Source: Cupriavidus taiwanensis (GTDB taxonomy: Bacteria > Pseudomonadota > Gammaproteobacteria > Burkholderiales > Burkholderiaceae). From it: 64,000 nucleotides of DNA. The notes beneath the pieces were generated by a model. The model did not search any database and was not told where the DNA came from. It worked only from the letters and a program-made list of their open reading frames with translations. A program made the position numbers and the translations under genes. Below are positions 7,988 through 16,499 of this stretch, in pieces. The first letter of the stretch is position 1; each line of letters begins with the position of its first letter. Location: positions 1 through 64,000 of the forward strand of contig NZ_LT976854.1 in the NCBI RefSeq assembly GCF_900249755.1. Reading direction: 5' to 3'.

Positions 7988-9021
7988 GCGGGCTGGGCGG
8001 CGCGGCGGACGCCGGGGTGTTGCGGCCACAAGGCCAGCGCTTCGAGGCAGGCGCGCCGGTGGCTGGCGCCGCGCGCCGGCGGCAGTTCGATACCGGGCAG
8101 GCGCAGGCCGATTTCGACCTCATCGCCGGCGGCGAGCAGCCACGCGCACAGGCGCGACAGCCGGGCCTCGGCCTCCATGCCGGCGGGCAGCGCGTGCCAG
8201 TCCAGCCAGCGTGCCGGCTGCCGCGGCGGGTCGCCGGCGCGGCTGAGCCAGCGTCCGGTGCGCGCGCTGTGCTTCCAGGCGATGCGGTGCAGCGGGTCGC
8301 CGCTGCGGTAGCGGCGCAGCTGGTCGATGCCGTCTTCGCTGCTTGCGGCACTGGCGGCCGGGTGCGCACCGTCGCCATCGCCGGGGCGATGCGCGGGCGG
8401 CGGCGGCGGCGCGCCGGGCTCCGGCGCGGGATAGACCAGCGTCGACAGTTCCAGGTCCGCATGGCTCCAGACCCGGAACAGCCCGAACGGAAAGCGGCTG
8501 GAGATGGTCGCGCGCGGCAGCGCCAGGCGGCCGCGGCGCGGCGCCGGCACGTGCAGCGCCAGCATGCCGCTGGCATTGGCATCGAGCGTCAGCGTTGCGG
8601 CGGCCACTTCCGGCAACGCGGGCAGGCGCGCCTCGATGCCGATGCGCGCGTCGCCGCCGCGGCTGTCGACGCGCAGGTGGAACACGGCGTCCTGCCCGGC
8701 ATGGACCGCGGCCACCGGTCCCGCGGCCACGGCGAGGTCGAGCAGGTTGCGGTAGGCCAGCCACAGGCACGACATGCCGATGCCCGCCAGCATGAAGGTC
8801 AGCGCAAAGCCCAGGCTGATGTTGTAGTTCAGCGAGGTCATCAGCATCGCGGCCAGCACCACCGCAAAGCCGACCCCGCCGCGCGTGGGCAGGATATAGA
8901 GATGGCGGCGGTCCAGCAGCACCACGCCGCCGGCGCCGCCCGCGGGGCGCCTTGCCGCGCGGCTCCGGGCGAGACGGGGGAGGCGCGGCGCGCCGCCAAG
9001 CACGCCCTTGCGCGCCGCCAT
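7984..9021 (-). CDS. DUF58 domain protein
   Basis: A 345-residue protein with two hydrophobic segments near the N terminus (about 35-80). The DUF58 core lies around LRRYRSGDPLHRIAWKHSAR (about 245-264), a von Willebrand A-like fold in this family. DUF58 proteins pair with MoxR AAA+ ATPases and often with transglutaminase proteins; their molecular job is not settled. The ATG at 9021 is 5 bp after the moxR stop and is much more likely than the long, low-complexity upstream reading to 9198, which lies inside moxR. Confidence 0.88.
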   Translation of the reverse strand: MAARKGVLGGAPRLPRLARSRAARRPAGGAGGVVLLDRRHLYILPTRGGVGFAVVLAAMLMTSLNYNISLGFALTFMLAGIGMSCLWLAYRNLLDLAVAAGPVAAVHAGQDAVFHLRVDSRGGDARIGIEARLPALPEVAAATLTLDANASGMLALHVPAPRRGRLALPRATISSRFPFGLFRVWSHADLELSTLVYPAPEPGAPPPPPAHRPGDGDGAHPAASAASSEDGIDQLRRYRSGDPLHRIAWKHSARTGRWLSRAGDPPRQPARWLDWHALPAGMEAEARLSRLCAWLLAAGDEVEIGLRLPGIELPPARGASHRRACLEALALWPQHPGVRRAAQPA

Positions 9022-9026
9022 GGCCT

Positions 9027-9953
9027 TCAGGGAATCGCCACGCCGGCCAGCAGCGCGGCCAGCTGGCCGTCGACGGCCGCATTGCCGCCGGCGCCGGCGG
9101 GCAGCAAGCGGTGCGCGGCCACGGCCGTGAAGACCGCCTGCACGTCTTCGGGCAGCACCAGGTCGCGCTGGGCCAGCAGCGCCCAGGCGCGCGCGCATGC
9201 CAGCAGCGCCAGCCCGGCGCGCGGCGACAGCCCCGCGGCAAAGCCGCCGTGGCTGCGCGTGGCCTGCACCAGCGCCAGCACGTAGTCGACCAGCGCCGGG
9301 CTGGCGTACACCTGCGCGGCCGCTTCCTGCAATGCCAGCACCTGGCTGCCATCCATCACCGGCGGCAGCTCGGCAGCGCTGGCGCCGCCCAGGTACAGCA
9401 CGCGCTCGAAGGCGGGGTCGGGGTAGCCCAGCGACAGCCGCATGGTGAAGCGGTCCAGCTGGGATTCCGGCAGCGCATGGGTGCCGATCTGCTCCAGCGG
9501 ATTCTGCGTGGCGATGACGAAGAACGGCGACGGCAGCGGGTGCGTGGCGCCGTCATGGGTCACCTGGCGCTCGGCCATGGCCTCGAGCAGCGCGCTCTGG
9601 GTCTTGGGCGGGGCGCGGTTGATCTCGTCGGCCAGCACCACCTGCGCGAACACGGGGCCGCGGTGGAAGCGGAATTCGCCGGCGTCGCGCACGAAGACCG
9701 AGACCCCGATCAGGTCGGCCGGCAGCAGGTCGCTGGTGAACTGCACGCGCTGGTAGTGCAGCCCCAGCGTGCGCGCCAGCGCATGCGCCAGCGTGGTCTT
9801 GCCCACGCCCGGCACGTCTTCCAGCAGCAGGTGGCCGCGCGCCAGCATGCAGGCCAGTGCCAGCCGCACCTGCTGCGGCTTGCCAAGAACAATGCGGCCC
9901 AGCTGGGCCTGGGCCTCGGCCAGCGAAGCGACGATGCGGGGGCGTGCAGTCAC
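9027..9953 (-). CDS. MoxR-family AAA+ ATPase
   Basis: A 308-residue MoxR ATPase, thought to act as a chaperone for its DUF58 and membrane partners. Walker A is EDVPGVGKTTLA, Walker B is VVLADEINRAPPKTQ, sensor 1 is FFVIATQNP, and the arginine-finger region is ALPESQLDRF. A GTG at 9953 is chosen as the start because GAGGT sits 6 nt before it; an ATG at 10001 would add 16 residues without a clear ribosome site. It is first in the three-gene operon, and the region before it (9954-10217) is shared with the divergent oxygenase gene. Confidence 0.92.
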   Translation of the reverse strand: MTARPRIVASLAEAQAQLGRIVLGKPQQVRLALACMLARGHLLLEDVPGVGKTTLAHALARTLGLHYQRVQFTSDLLPADLIGVSVFVRDAGEFRFHRGPVFAQVVLADEINRAPPKTQSALLEAMAERQVTHDGATHPLPSPFFVIATQNPLEQIGTHALPESQLDRFTMRLSLGYPDPAFERVLYLGGASAAELPPVMDGSQVLALQEAAAQVYASPALVDYVLALVQATRSHGGFAAGLSPRAGLALLACARAWALLAQRDLVLPEDVQAVFTAVAAHRLLPAGAGGNAAVDGQLAALLAGVAIP

Positions 9954-10217
9954 GTGGGACCTCGGCGCAAGAGCGCAGGAAAACGCGGGGGATGCAGGCA
10001 TTATCGGGCAAAGACCAGCGCATTGTAGCGGCGCGCACGGCATGCGCTACCGTCTGTTGCCGTACGCAGGCAAGCGATGGCCCGGCGCGGCCTGCAGGAT
10101 GCGGATGCGGCGCCTGCGCCAGATGGCGCGGGTTCTGGCATCATGAGCCTGTCGGGCCACCGCGGCCCGGTTCCATTTTTCCGCCTCTTTGCGCGGCCCT
10201 GCGCCGCGCCTGCTGCA

Positions 10218-11039
10218 ATGACCTCGCTGGATCCCTGCGCCGACCTGCCTGCTTCCACCCTGTCCGCCGATCCCGGCGCGCTGCCGCGCCTGGTGCATGC
10301 CTTCCATGCCAACGGTTTCGTGATCCTGCGCGGCTTTGCCGACGAGCCGGTGTGCGCGGCGCTGGAGGCCGTGACGCGCCAGCATCTCGCCGCGGCGGTG
10401 CCGCCGGTGGAATTCGAGGCCGACCTCGGCTATCCGGGGGCGCCGCCCACGCGCGATGCCGCCGGCGGCGGCACGGTCAGGCGCCTGCGCCAGGCCTACG
10501 GGCGCGATGCGGAATTCCGCCGCTGGGCCAGTGATCCGAAGCTGGTGTCGGTGGTGCAGGCCTTGCTGGGCGAGCCCGCGCGCATCACGCTGGCGCATCA
10601 CAACTGCGTGATGACCAAGCATCCGCACTACGGCAGCCAGACCGGCTGGCACCGCGATACGCGCTACTGGTCGTTCGCGCGTCCGGAACTGGTGACGGTG
10701 TGGCTGGCGCTGGGCGACGAGGACGAGCGCAATGGCGTGCTGCGCGTCATCCCCGGTTCGCACCAGGCGAAGCTAGAGCCCGGCCAGCTCGACCCCGCCG
10801 AATTCCTGATCGAAGCGCACCCGGCCAGCCAGCCGCTGCTGGACGCCGCGCAGCCGCTGTCGCTGCATCGCGGCGATGTGCTGTGCTTCGACAGCCGGCT
10901 GTTCCATGCCGCCGGCCGCAATACCTCCAACGCGGTCAAGCTGTCGGTGGCGTTCGCGTATTTCGGCGCGAGCAACCGGCCGCTGGACGGCACGCGCTCG
11001 GCCGAGTTCGGCAGCGTGGAACTGCACCCGGCGGACTAA
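10218..11039 (+). CDS. phytanoyl-CoA dioxygenase (PhyH) family oxygenase
   Basis: A 273-residue Fe(II)/2-oxoglutarate-type oxygenase. The iron motif is HRD in GWHRDTRYW and the distal His is in SRLFHAAGRN. A basic residue for 2-oxoglutarate (Arg or Lys near NTSNAVK) follows, and the whole forms a double-stranded beta-helix. PhyH relatives hydroxylate acyl-CoAs, ectoine or other small molecules; the substrate here is unknown. The ATG at 10218 begins just before the conserved core; an upstream ATG at 10143 would add a non-conserved stretch. It is divergent from moxR and stands alone. Confidence 0.85.
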   Translation: MTSLDPCADLPASTLSADPGALPRLVHAFHANGFVILRGFADEPVCAALEAVTRQHLAAAVPPVEFEADLGYPGAPPTRDAAGGGTVRRLRQAYGRDAEFRRWASDPKLVSVVQALLGEPARITLAHHNCVMTKHPHYGSQTGWHRDTRYWSFARPELVTVWLALGDEDERNGVLRVIPGSHQAKLEPGQLDPAEFLIEAHPASQPLLDAAQPLSLHRGDVLCFDSRLFHAAGRNTSNAVKLSVAFAYFGASNRPLDGTRSAEFGSVELHPAD

Positions 11040-11071
11040 ACCCGGCGATCTGAACCCGGCGCGGCGCCCGC

Positions 11072-11911
11072 TCAGGTGCGCAGCCCGACCAGCCCGGAAA
11101 TTTTCTCGGAAGCTTCCAGCAGCGGCGGCAGGAAGCGCTCCAGCATCTCCTGCGCGCTGGTGCGGTTGGCCTGGCCGCTGATGTTGATGGCGGCGATGGT
11201 GTGGCCGGCGCGGTTGCGGATCGGCGCGGCCAGCGACACCAGCCCTTCTTCCAGCTCCTGGTCGTTGAGCGCCCAGCCGCGCTGGCGGATATCGGCGACG
11301 ATGGCCTTGAGCGCGTCCACGTCGGTCACGGTGCGCACGGTGCGCGCGCGCAGCTCGGAGGCGCGCAGCACGCTGTCGAGCTCGGGCTCGCTCAGCCCGG
11401 CCAGCAGCACCCGTCCCATCGAAGAACAATACGCCGGCAGGCGGCTGCCGATCGACAGGTTGATGGTCATGATCTTGCGCGCCGGCACGCGCAGCACGTA
11501 GACGATCTCGGTGCCGTCCAGCACCGAGATCGAGCAGCTTTCATGCACCTGCTGCGACAGCGTCTCCATGATCGGCTCGGCCAGGTTCCAGAACGGCATC
11601 GAGGTCAGGTAGGCGAAGCCCAGGTCCAGGATCTTGGGCGTGAGCCGGAACAGGCGCCCGTCGGCCTGCACATAGCCCAGCCCCACCAGCGTCAGCAGGA
11701 TGCGGCGCGCGCCGGCGCGGGTCAGGCCGCTGGCCTGGGCGATTTCGGTCAGGGTCTGGGCCGGGTGCTGCGCGTTGAAGGCGCGGATCACCGACAGCCC
11801 GCGTGCAAAGGACTGCACATAGCTGTCGCTCGGCTTTTCGGGCGTGGCGGCGCTGTCGGCGGTCGGTGATGCTGGCGGCGGGGTCTGGCGGGGATCGGTG
11901 GGACTGGCCAT
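11072..11911 (-). CDS. pcaR: IclR-family regulator, PcaR/PcaU-like
   Basis: A 279-residue IclR regulator with a winged-helix domain at about 35-95 (LTEIAQASGLTRAGARRILL) and an effector domain from about 110. The segments SCSISVLDGTEIVYVLRVPA and IGSRLPAYCSSMGRVLLAGL are characteristic of the pca/cat/pob subgroup. This subgroup senses beta-ketoadipate or an aromatic acid and controls the beta-ketoadipate pathway. The pcaIJF operon is in this window at 47.6 kb, with a matching operator-like dyad. The gene is 104 bp downstream of an MFS gene on the same strand and may share its transcript. Assignment to PcaR rather than another member of the subgroup is inference. Confidence 0.82.
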   Translation of the reverse strand: MASPTDPRQTPPPASPTADSAATPEKPSDSYVQSFARGLSVIRAFNAQHPAQTLTEIAQASGLTRAGARRILLTLVGLGYVQADGRLFRLTPKILDLGFAYLTSMPFWNLAEPIMETLSQQVHESCSISVLDGTEIVYVLRVPARKIMTINLSIGSRLPAYCSSMGRVLLAGLSEPELDSVLRASELRARTVRTVTDVDALKAIVADIRQRGWALNDQELEEGLVSLAAPIRNRAGHTIAAINISGQANRTSAQEMLERFLPPLLEASEKISGLVGLRT

Positions 11912-12015
11912 CTGCGTAGCCCGGCGCGGTTCGCCGGATTGGCACGGAAAGGCCGAAAGGGTAGAGGAAATGCCAGGATTGCGCCAGTGCCGGCCCCAAC
12001 CGGTTCCGCGTGGCC

Positions 12016-13638
12016 TCAGCGGAAGCTGCGCTGCGCCAGCACGAACACCGCCGCCACCACGCACAGCGCGGCAAAGCCATGCAGCAGGTCCATGCCGGCG
12101 AGCAGCGTGGCCTGCCGGTCGACTTCCTGCGAGAGCCTGGCCAGGCCCGATGCCGACAGCGCGTCGGGCAACTGCAGCGCCGGGTTGAAGCGGGTGACAT
12201 GCTCCACCAGGTGGGTGCGGTGCTGCGCCAGGCCGTCCTGCATGAACACGCTGGCCAGCCCAGTGCCCATTGCCGAGGCGATCTGCTTGCACACATTCTT
12301 GAACTGGTAGGCGTGCGAGAAATCCTCGACCGGCACGTCCAGGTAAGTCATCGATGCCACCTGCACCATCACCAGCACCGGCGTCAGCCCTTCCAGCAGC
12401 ACCACCGGCACCAGCGCATAATCCGGCGCGCCCGGCATCAGCTGGCGCGACAGCAGCATCGCGGCGCAGGCGTAGACGACAAAGCCGATCGCGATCACGC
12501 GCCGCTTGCGGAACACCAGCGCCATGCCCAGCGTGATCACGATGGCGCCGATGGCCGACACCGTGCCGCTGGTCGACAGCAGCATGCAGGTGGTGCGGAA
12601 GGTCAGCCCCAGCCCGGTCTGCGTCAGCGCCGGCAGCAGGAACGACCACGCCGACGACAGCAGGTAATACAGCGTGTAGAAGCCCAGCCCGTACAGGTAC
12701 TGGCGCCCCGCCAGGCGCGAAAAGTCGATCCACGGGTCCGGGTGGCGGTACAGCCGCCAGCCGCTGAAGGCAAACAGCGCCACCCCGCACAGCGCGGCCA
12801 GCGGCATCTCCAGCGAGCTGAAGAAGCGCGTGTAGCGCATTTCCTGCAGCGTATGCAGGAACACCAGCGCGCCCAGTGCCGCGGCGATGGCGGCGGGCCA
12901 GTCCAGCGTCGATACCGGCGGATGCGGATCGCGCGCGGCGCGCGTCGGGTAGGTCAGCGCGACCGACAGCAGCACCGGCAGCGCAATGCCGGCCTGGAAC
13001 AGGAACACCGCGCGCCAGCCGATATCGTCCAGGAAGATGCTGGTCAGCCACGGCGTGATCGCCAGCATCGAGAACGAGCCGCCGCCAAAGCGCAGCATCA
13101 GCGGGGCGCGTTCGGCCGGCGTCGACACCAGCTGCACCAGGATGCGCGACGCCGCGAACAGGCCGCCCGCGCCCAGCCCCTGCACCGCCTTGCCGGTGAT
13201 CAGCCCGGCGGGGCTGGCGAATTCGGCGCAGATCAGCGAGCCGAGGATGAAGACCAGCAGCGAGCCGATGGTGAAGCGCTTGTACGTGGTGCGGCGCGCA
13301 ACCTGGTCCAGCACCATGTTCATCAGCACCGCGGTGGCCGCGTAGGCCGACACCGCGTACAGGTAGTCTTCCGGCGCCGCCCCAACGCCGCCCTGGATAT
13401 GCTGGCTGGCCACGCCCATCATCAGCGTGGAAGAGAAGTCGATGCCGGTCACCAACCCCAGCGTCAAACCGAACAATGAAAGACGCCAGTGACCCATTTC
13501 GGGGTGACTGGCGAGTTGCATGCGCGGGCGTTGAGCGGGGATGGCGGGCGTGACGGCGGACGCTGCGGCGGGGGCTGAGGCGGCCGGCATGGCGGAAGCT
13601 AGCGCGTCCGCTCCGGCCTGGACGGGCGTTTGTTGCAT
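12016..13638 (-). CDS. MFS transporter, DHA2-like 14-TM family
   Basis: A 540-residue inner-membrane transporter with about 14 hydrophobic segments after a polar, Ala-rich N-terminal extension of about 45 residues. The conserved GKAVQGLGAGGLFAASRILV segment (about 167-186) matches the one in the MFS gene at 3.9-5.4 kb, so the two are paralogues. It is divergent from a LysR gene 61 bp away and is its probable target. The promoter contains a TAATGTAGG element and an ACATTGT core that recur upstream of the small secreted protein at 15 kb. Substrate unknown. Confidence 0.86.
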   Translation of the reverse strand: MQQTPVQAGADALASAMPAASAPAAASAVTPAIPAQRPRMQLASHPEMGHWRLSLFGLTLGLVTGIDFSSTLMMGVASQHIQGGVGAAPEDYLYAVSAYAATAVLMNMVLDQVARRTTYKRFTIGSLLVFILGSLICAEFASPAGLITGKAVQGLGAGGLFAASRILVQLVSTPAERAPLMLRFGGGSFSMLAITPWLTSIFLDDIGWRAVFLFQAGIALPVLLSVALTYPTRAARDPHPPVSTLDWPAAIAAALGALVFLHTLQEMRYTRFFSSLEMPLAALCGVALFAFSGWRLYRHPDPWIDFSRLAGRQYLYGLGFYTLYYLLSSAWSFLLPALTQTGLGLTFRTTCMLLSTSGTVSAIGAIVITLGMALVFRKRRVIAIGFVVYACAAMLLSRQLMPGAPDYALVPVVLLEGLTPVLVMVQVASMTYLDVPVEDFSHAYQFKNVCKQIASAMGTGLASVFMQDGLAQHRTHLVEHVTRFNPALQLPDALSASGLARLSQEVDRQATLLAGMDLLHGFAALCVVAAVFVLAQRSFR

Positions 13639-13648
13639 CGCTCAAGCA

Positions 13649-13698
13649 TAATGTAGGCCCACCGTCGAGAACTACAGCTTGTCAGGGAAACATTGTCC
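13649..13698. promoter_or_regulatory. divergent promoter/operator between MFS and LysR genes
   Basis: It contains TAATGTAGG (13649-13657; CCTACATTA when read toward the MFS gene, a possible -10 region) and, about 30 bp upstream of that, GGAAACATTGTCC (13686-13698). Both parts recur with nearly the same spacing at 15067-15120. Confidence 0.6.
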
Positions 13699-13699
13699 G

Positions 13700-14686
13700 G
13701 TGAACGAAACAATCCAATGGAATGACTGGGAGGCGTTCTGCTGCGTGGTCGAGCAGGGCACGTTCACGGCCGCGGCGGAGCAGCTCGACTGTCCCAAGTC
13801 GCGCGTGTCGGCGGCGGTGGCGCGGCTCGAGACCGCCATCGGCGCCAAGCTGCTGGAGCGCACCACGCGCCGCATGCGCCTGACCGATGCGGGCAAGGCG
13901 GTGTATCGCGATGTCGCGCCGCTGTTCGCGCGGCTGCGCGAGATCCGCCAGGAAACGCTGGCGCGCGAAGAGCGCGTGCAGGGGGTGCTGCGCATTGCCA
14001 CCCCCTATGAATTCGGCGCGCAGCAGCTGGGCGGCGTGATCTGCCGCACGCTGGCGGCGCACCCCGCGCTGGATGTGGCGGTGGAAATCACGCAGGGCCT
14101 GGTCGACCCGATCCGCGACGGCTATGACGTGGCCTTCGTCATCGTCGACGCCGACCTGCCTGATTCCGGCACGGTGGCGCGCCGCATCTACCACGTCGAA
14201 CGCGGCCTGTTCGCCGCGCCGGCGCTGGCGGCCAGCCTGCCGGCGCAGTTGCGCCCGGAAGACCTGGCCAATATGCCGACGCTGACCACGCCCGGCGACA
14301 CCGTCTGGGAATTCACCCGCGACGGCCAGTCCGTATCGGTGCCGATCCGCCCGCGCATGCAGACCCACAACGCCGAGCTGCGCCTGCAGGGCGCGCTGGC
14401 TGGGCTGGGCATCGCCCGGCTGTCGGTGAATTATTGCGAGGCCGAGATCGCGCAAGGGCGGCTGGTGCGGGTGCTGCCCGACTATCCGCTGCCGCCGCTG
14501 CGCGTGTTCGCGCTGCTGCCGGACCGGCGCCTGCAGCCGCGCAAGGTGCGCGCCTTCATGGAAGCGATCGAATCGATGATGGTGTCGGAGCTGCCGCCGG
14601 AGGGGGAGGCGGAGACGGCACGGGATGCCGGGCTGGATACAGCCGTCGACGGGCCGGCACCGGGAGAGGCCCGCACGGCGGGTTGA
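13700..14686 (+). CDS. LysR-family transcriptional regulator
   Basis: A 328-residue LysR regulator. The N-terminal helix-turn-helix spans about residues 10-60 (GTFTAAAEQLDCPKSRVSAA), with a periplasmic-binding-like effector domain from about 85. It is of the CrgA/AaeR-like subgroup by its overall pattern (LLERTTRRMRLTDAGKAVY). The GTG at 13700 is preferred: AGGGA lies about 10 nt before it, and a TTG at 13679 would place the start inside the operator. The C-terminal 35 residues are polar and probably disordered. It is divergent from the MFS gene, its likely target, and the shared motif suggests it also controls the secreted repeat protein. Confidence 0.92.
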   Translation: MNETIQWNDWEAFCCVVEQGTFTAAAEQLDCPKSRVSAAVARLETAIGAKLLERTTRRMRLTDAGKAVYRDVAPLFARLREIRQETLAREERVQGVLRIATPYEFGAQQLGGVICRTLAAHPALDVAVEITQGLVDPIRDGYDVAFVIVDADLPDSGTVARRIYHVERGLFAAPALAASLPAQLRPEDLANMPTLTTPGDTVWEFTRDGQSVSVPIRPRMQTHNAELRLQGALAGLGIARLSVNYCEAEIAQGRLVRVLPDYPLPPLRVFALLPDRRLQPRKVRAFMEAIESMMVSELPPEGEAETARDAGLDTAVDGPAPGEARTAG

Positions 14687-14703
14687 GGGTCGCCGGCGAG
14701 CCG

Positions 14704-14721
14704 CCACGGCCGGGGCCGTGG
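14704..14721. terminator. GC-rich hairpin between convergent genes
   Basis: CCACGGCC-GG-GGCCGTGG is a perfect 8-bp stem between the LysR stop and the stop of the convergent small gene. There is no T-run, so intrinsic termination is uncertain. Confidence 0.4.
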
Positions 14722-14737
14722 CAAGGGAACTTGCGGA

Positions 14738-15016
14738 TCAGGCGCCGTCGGTAAACGCGTTGCGGCGGTCGGTGACGTTGGCGCCGTCGGTGAACGGGTC
14801 CGGCTTGCCGGTGCGGGCGCCATCGGTGTAGGGGTCGGGCTGGCCGATGCGGGCGCCGTCCAGGAACGGATCGGGCTTGCCCACATGGGCGCTGCTGCCG
14901 TCCAGGCGAGCGAGGTCGGAAACCGGTTCAGAGGCGTGGGCCGCGGCGGCAAACGACAGGCCGGCGGCGCACAGCAGGGAAAGCGCCAGGGTGCGGCGCT
15001 GGATAAGGGTCTTCAT
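14738..15016 (-). CDS. small secreted protein with PDP[FY]xDGA repeats
   Basis: A 92-residue exported protein with a clear signal peptide (basic start, hydrophobic core at about 10-25, likely cleavage after AHA at 28-30). The mature part of about 62 residues consists mostly of imperfect repeats: GKPDPFLDGAR, GQPDPYTDGAR, GKPDPFTDGAN and a degenerate RRNAFTDGA at the very end. The regular Asp and Gly spacing suggests a cation-binding or surface role, but I do not recognise the family and no function is assigned. AGGACCAC-type sequence precedes the ATG weakly. Its promoter shares two elements with that of the MFS gene, so the LysR regulator between them may control both. Confidence 0.8.
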   Translation of the reverse strand: MKTLIQRRTLALSLLCAAGLSFAAAAHASEPVSDLARLDGSSAHVGKPDPFLDGARIGQPDPYTDGARTGKPDPFTDGANVTDRRNAFTDGA

Positions 15017-15066
15017 GGTGTGTGGTCCTTCTTGGCAGAGCGTGGCGTCCGCGCCACGTTGCCCTG

Positions 15067-15141
15067 TAATGTAGGACTTCACACTGGTCAGAAAAAGTGC
15101 GGCTGCGCGAAACACTGTCCAAGGCCGCGAACAATGTCGCG
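15067..15141. promoter_or_regulatory. promoter/operator region of the secreted repeat protein
   Basis: TAATGTAGG (15067-15075) is followed by CGAAACACTGTCC (15108-15120) and a dyad CGCGA-ACAATG-TCGCG (15126-15141). The first two elements copy those at 13649-13698 in order and spacing; the third contains the same ACA(A/T)TGT core. Confidence 0.6.
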
Positions 15142-15164
15142 AATCGTCACCCGCCGCCTTTGCC

Positions 15165-15725
15165 TTAATGCAGGCCGATAATGCCGGCCCCGAGCCGGGC
15201 AATGACCATCAGCAGGATCTGCGCAATCACGAACAGCACCAGCGGCGAGACATCGAAGCCGCCCAGCCGCGGCACCACGCGCTGGATCGGGCGCAGCACC
15301 GGTGCGGTCAGGTGGTCGATGGCCGGCGTGATCGGCGAATGCGGGTTGACCCACGACAGGATCGCCATCAGCAGCGTGACCCACATCACCAGGCTGATGG
15401 CCCACTTCAGCACGTACAGCACCGCGGTCAGCAGCATGGCGGGCACGAAGCCGGGCAGGTCGATGCCGCTGATCAGCGCGACCAAAGCCAGAAACACCAC
15501 CGCGGTCAGCCACGCCGCCAGGATGGTGGCCCAGTCGATGCCGCCCACGCCCGGGATGATCCGCCGCAGCGGCCGCACCAGCCAGTCGGTGATCTGGAAC
15601 ACGCCCTGCGAGACCGGGTTGCGCGTGGGCAGCCGCGTCAGCTGCATCCACACGCGCAGCAGCAGCGCCATGCCGAACAGGGTAAAGACGGTATCCAGCA
15701 GGAAGAGAGCGATTTCCGAGAACAT
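15165..15725 (-). CDS. YggT family membrane protein
   Basis: A 186-residue inner-membrane protein with two YggT repeats. Each has hydrophobic helices and the signature LVRPLRRIIPGVGGIDW (about 64-80) and the parallel LRPIQRVVPRLGGFDVSPLV (about 148-167). YggT proteins are linked to osmotic tolerance and, in some bacteria, to cell division or cytochrome assembly neighbourhoods; the exact role is unclear. The ATG at 15725 starts just before the first helix; the longer reading to 15803 adds a non-hydrophobic stretch that is probably not translated. Confidence 0.92.
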   Translation of the reverse strand: MFSEIALFLLDTVFTLFGMALLLRVWMQLTRLPTRNPVSQGVFQITDWLVRPLRRIIPGVGGIDWATILAAWLTAVVFLALVALISGIDLPGFVPAMLLTAVLYVLKWAISLVMWVTLLMAILSWVNPHSPITPAIDHLTAPVLRPIQRVVPRLGGFDVSPLVLFVIAQILLMVIARLGAGIIGLH

Positions 15726-15912
15726 CGGTGCGTTTTCCGGTGACGGGTGAAGGTGTCTGCAACCGCACAGATTCTGCCATAGCCGGGCGCGCGCACGGCG
15801 CAAACCGGGATCCGCTGCCGGTGTGCCGTGCGGCCCCTATAATTGCGAGCGCCCCGCCCGGGGCTTGCGCGGATTTCCGCGCCATCCTTTCCTTTCGCGT
15901 TTTTTGCCGCCC

Positions 15913-16368
15913 ATGCCCAGCAAGTCCGCCTCGTCGCCGCATCCCGCCCCGCTCAGCAAGGCCGACTTCGAGGCACTGTCCGACTTCCGCTACCAGCTGC
16001 GCCGCTTCCTGCGGTTCTCCGAAGACGCGGCGCGCGAAGAAGGGCTGACGGTGCAGCAATACCTGCTGCTGCATATCCGCGGCTGTGTCGACAAGGACTG
16101 GGCTTCGATCGGCGAACTGGCCGAGCGCCTGCAGGCCAAGCAGCATGGCGTGGTGGCACTGGTCAACCGCTGCGAGGCCGCCGGGCTGGTCAAACGCAAG
16201 CTCAATGCCGAAGACCGCCGCGTGGTGCAGGTGCACCTGACCGCCAAGGGCGAGCGCTACCTGAACCGCCTGGCCATGCTGCACCGGACCGAGCTGGAAT
16301 CGCTGCGCGGCGCGTTCCGCGTGGCCCGCATCACGCAGTTCAACGACGACGGCGCGGAGCGCGGCTGA
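15913..16368 (+). CDS. MarR-family transcriptional regulator
   Basis: A 151-residue winged-helix regulator. The recognition segment is ASIGELAERLQAKQHGVVAL (about 58-77), and the wing holds NAEDRRVVQVHLTAKGERYL. The ATG at 15913 follows a TATAAT-like hexamer at 15838-15843. No transporter or enzyme is coupled to it, so the target is unknown. It is divergent from yggT with a 187-bp gap. Confidence 0.88.
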   Translation: MPSKSASSPHPAPLSKADFEALSDFRYQLRRFLRFSEDAAREEGLTVQQYLLLHIRGCVDKDWASIGELAERLQAKQHGVVALVNRCEAAGLVKRKLNAEDRRVVQVHLTAKGERYLNRLAMLHRTELESLRGAFRVARITQFNDDGAERG

Positions 16369-16499
16369 GCCCCGCCAGGCCGGCATCGCTACCCGTTACA
16401 GGCGGTTACCAATCACAAGCTCCGGTGACACCCGCTGGCCGCCGGCGGCCCTAGACTCGCGCGCATTCCCCAACACGCGCAGCGCGCAGGAGTCCTGAC

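Noticed and set aside
5297..8311. Open frame of 1004 codons on the + strand
   Set aside because: The translation is low-complexity Arg/Gln/Ala-rich and lies antisense to the TgpA-like, MarR and MFS genes; typical of GC-rich shadow frames.
11072..13645. Apparent 857-residue fusion protein
   Set aside because: Only the last 279 residues are a real protein (IclR regulator). The upstream part is the wrong frame of the MFS gene at 12016-13638.
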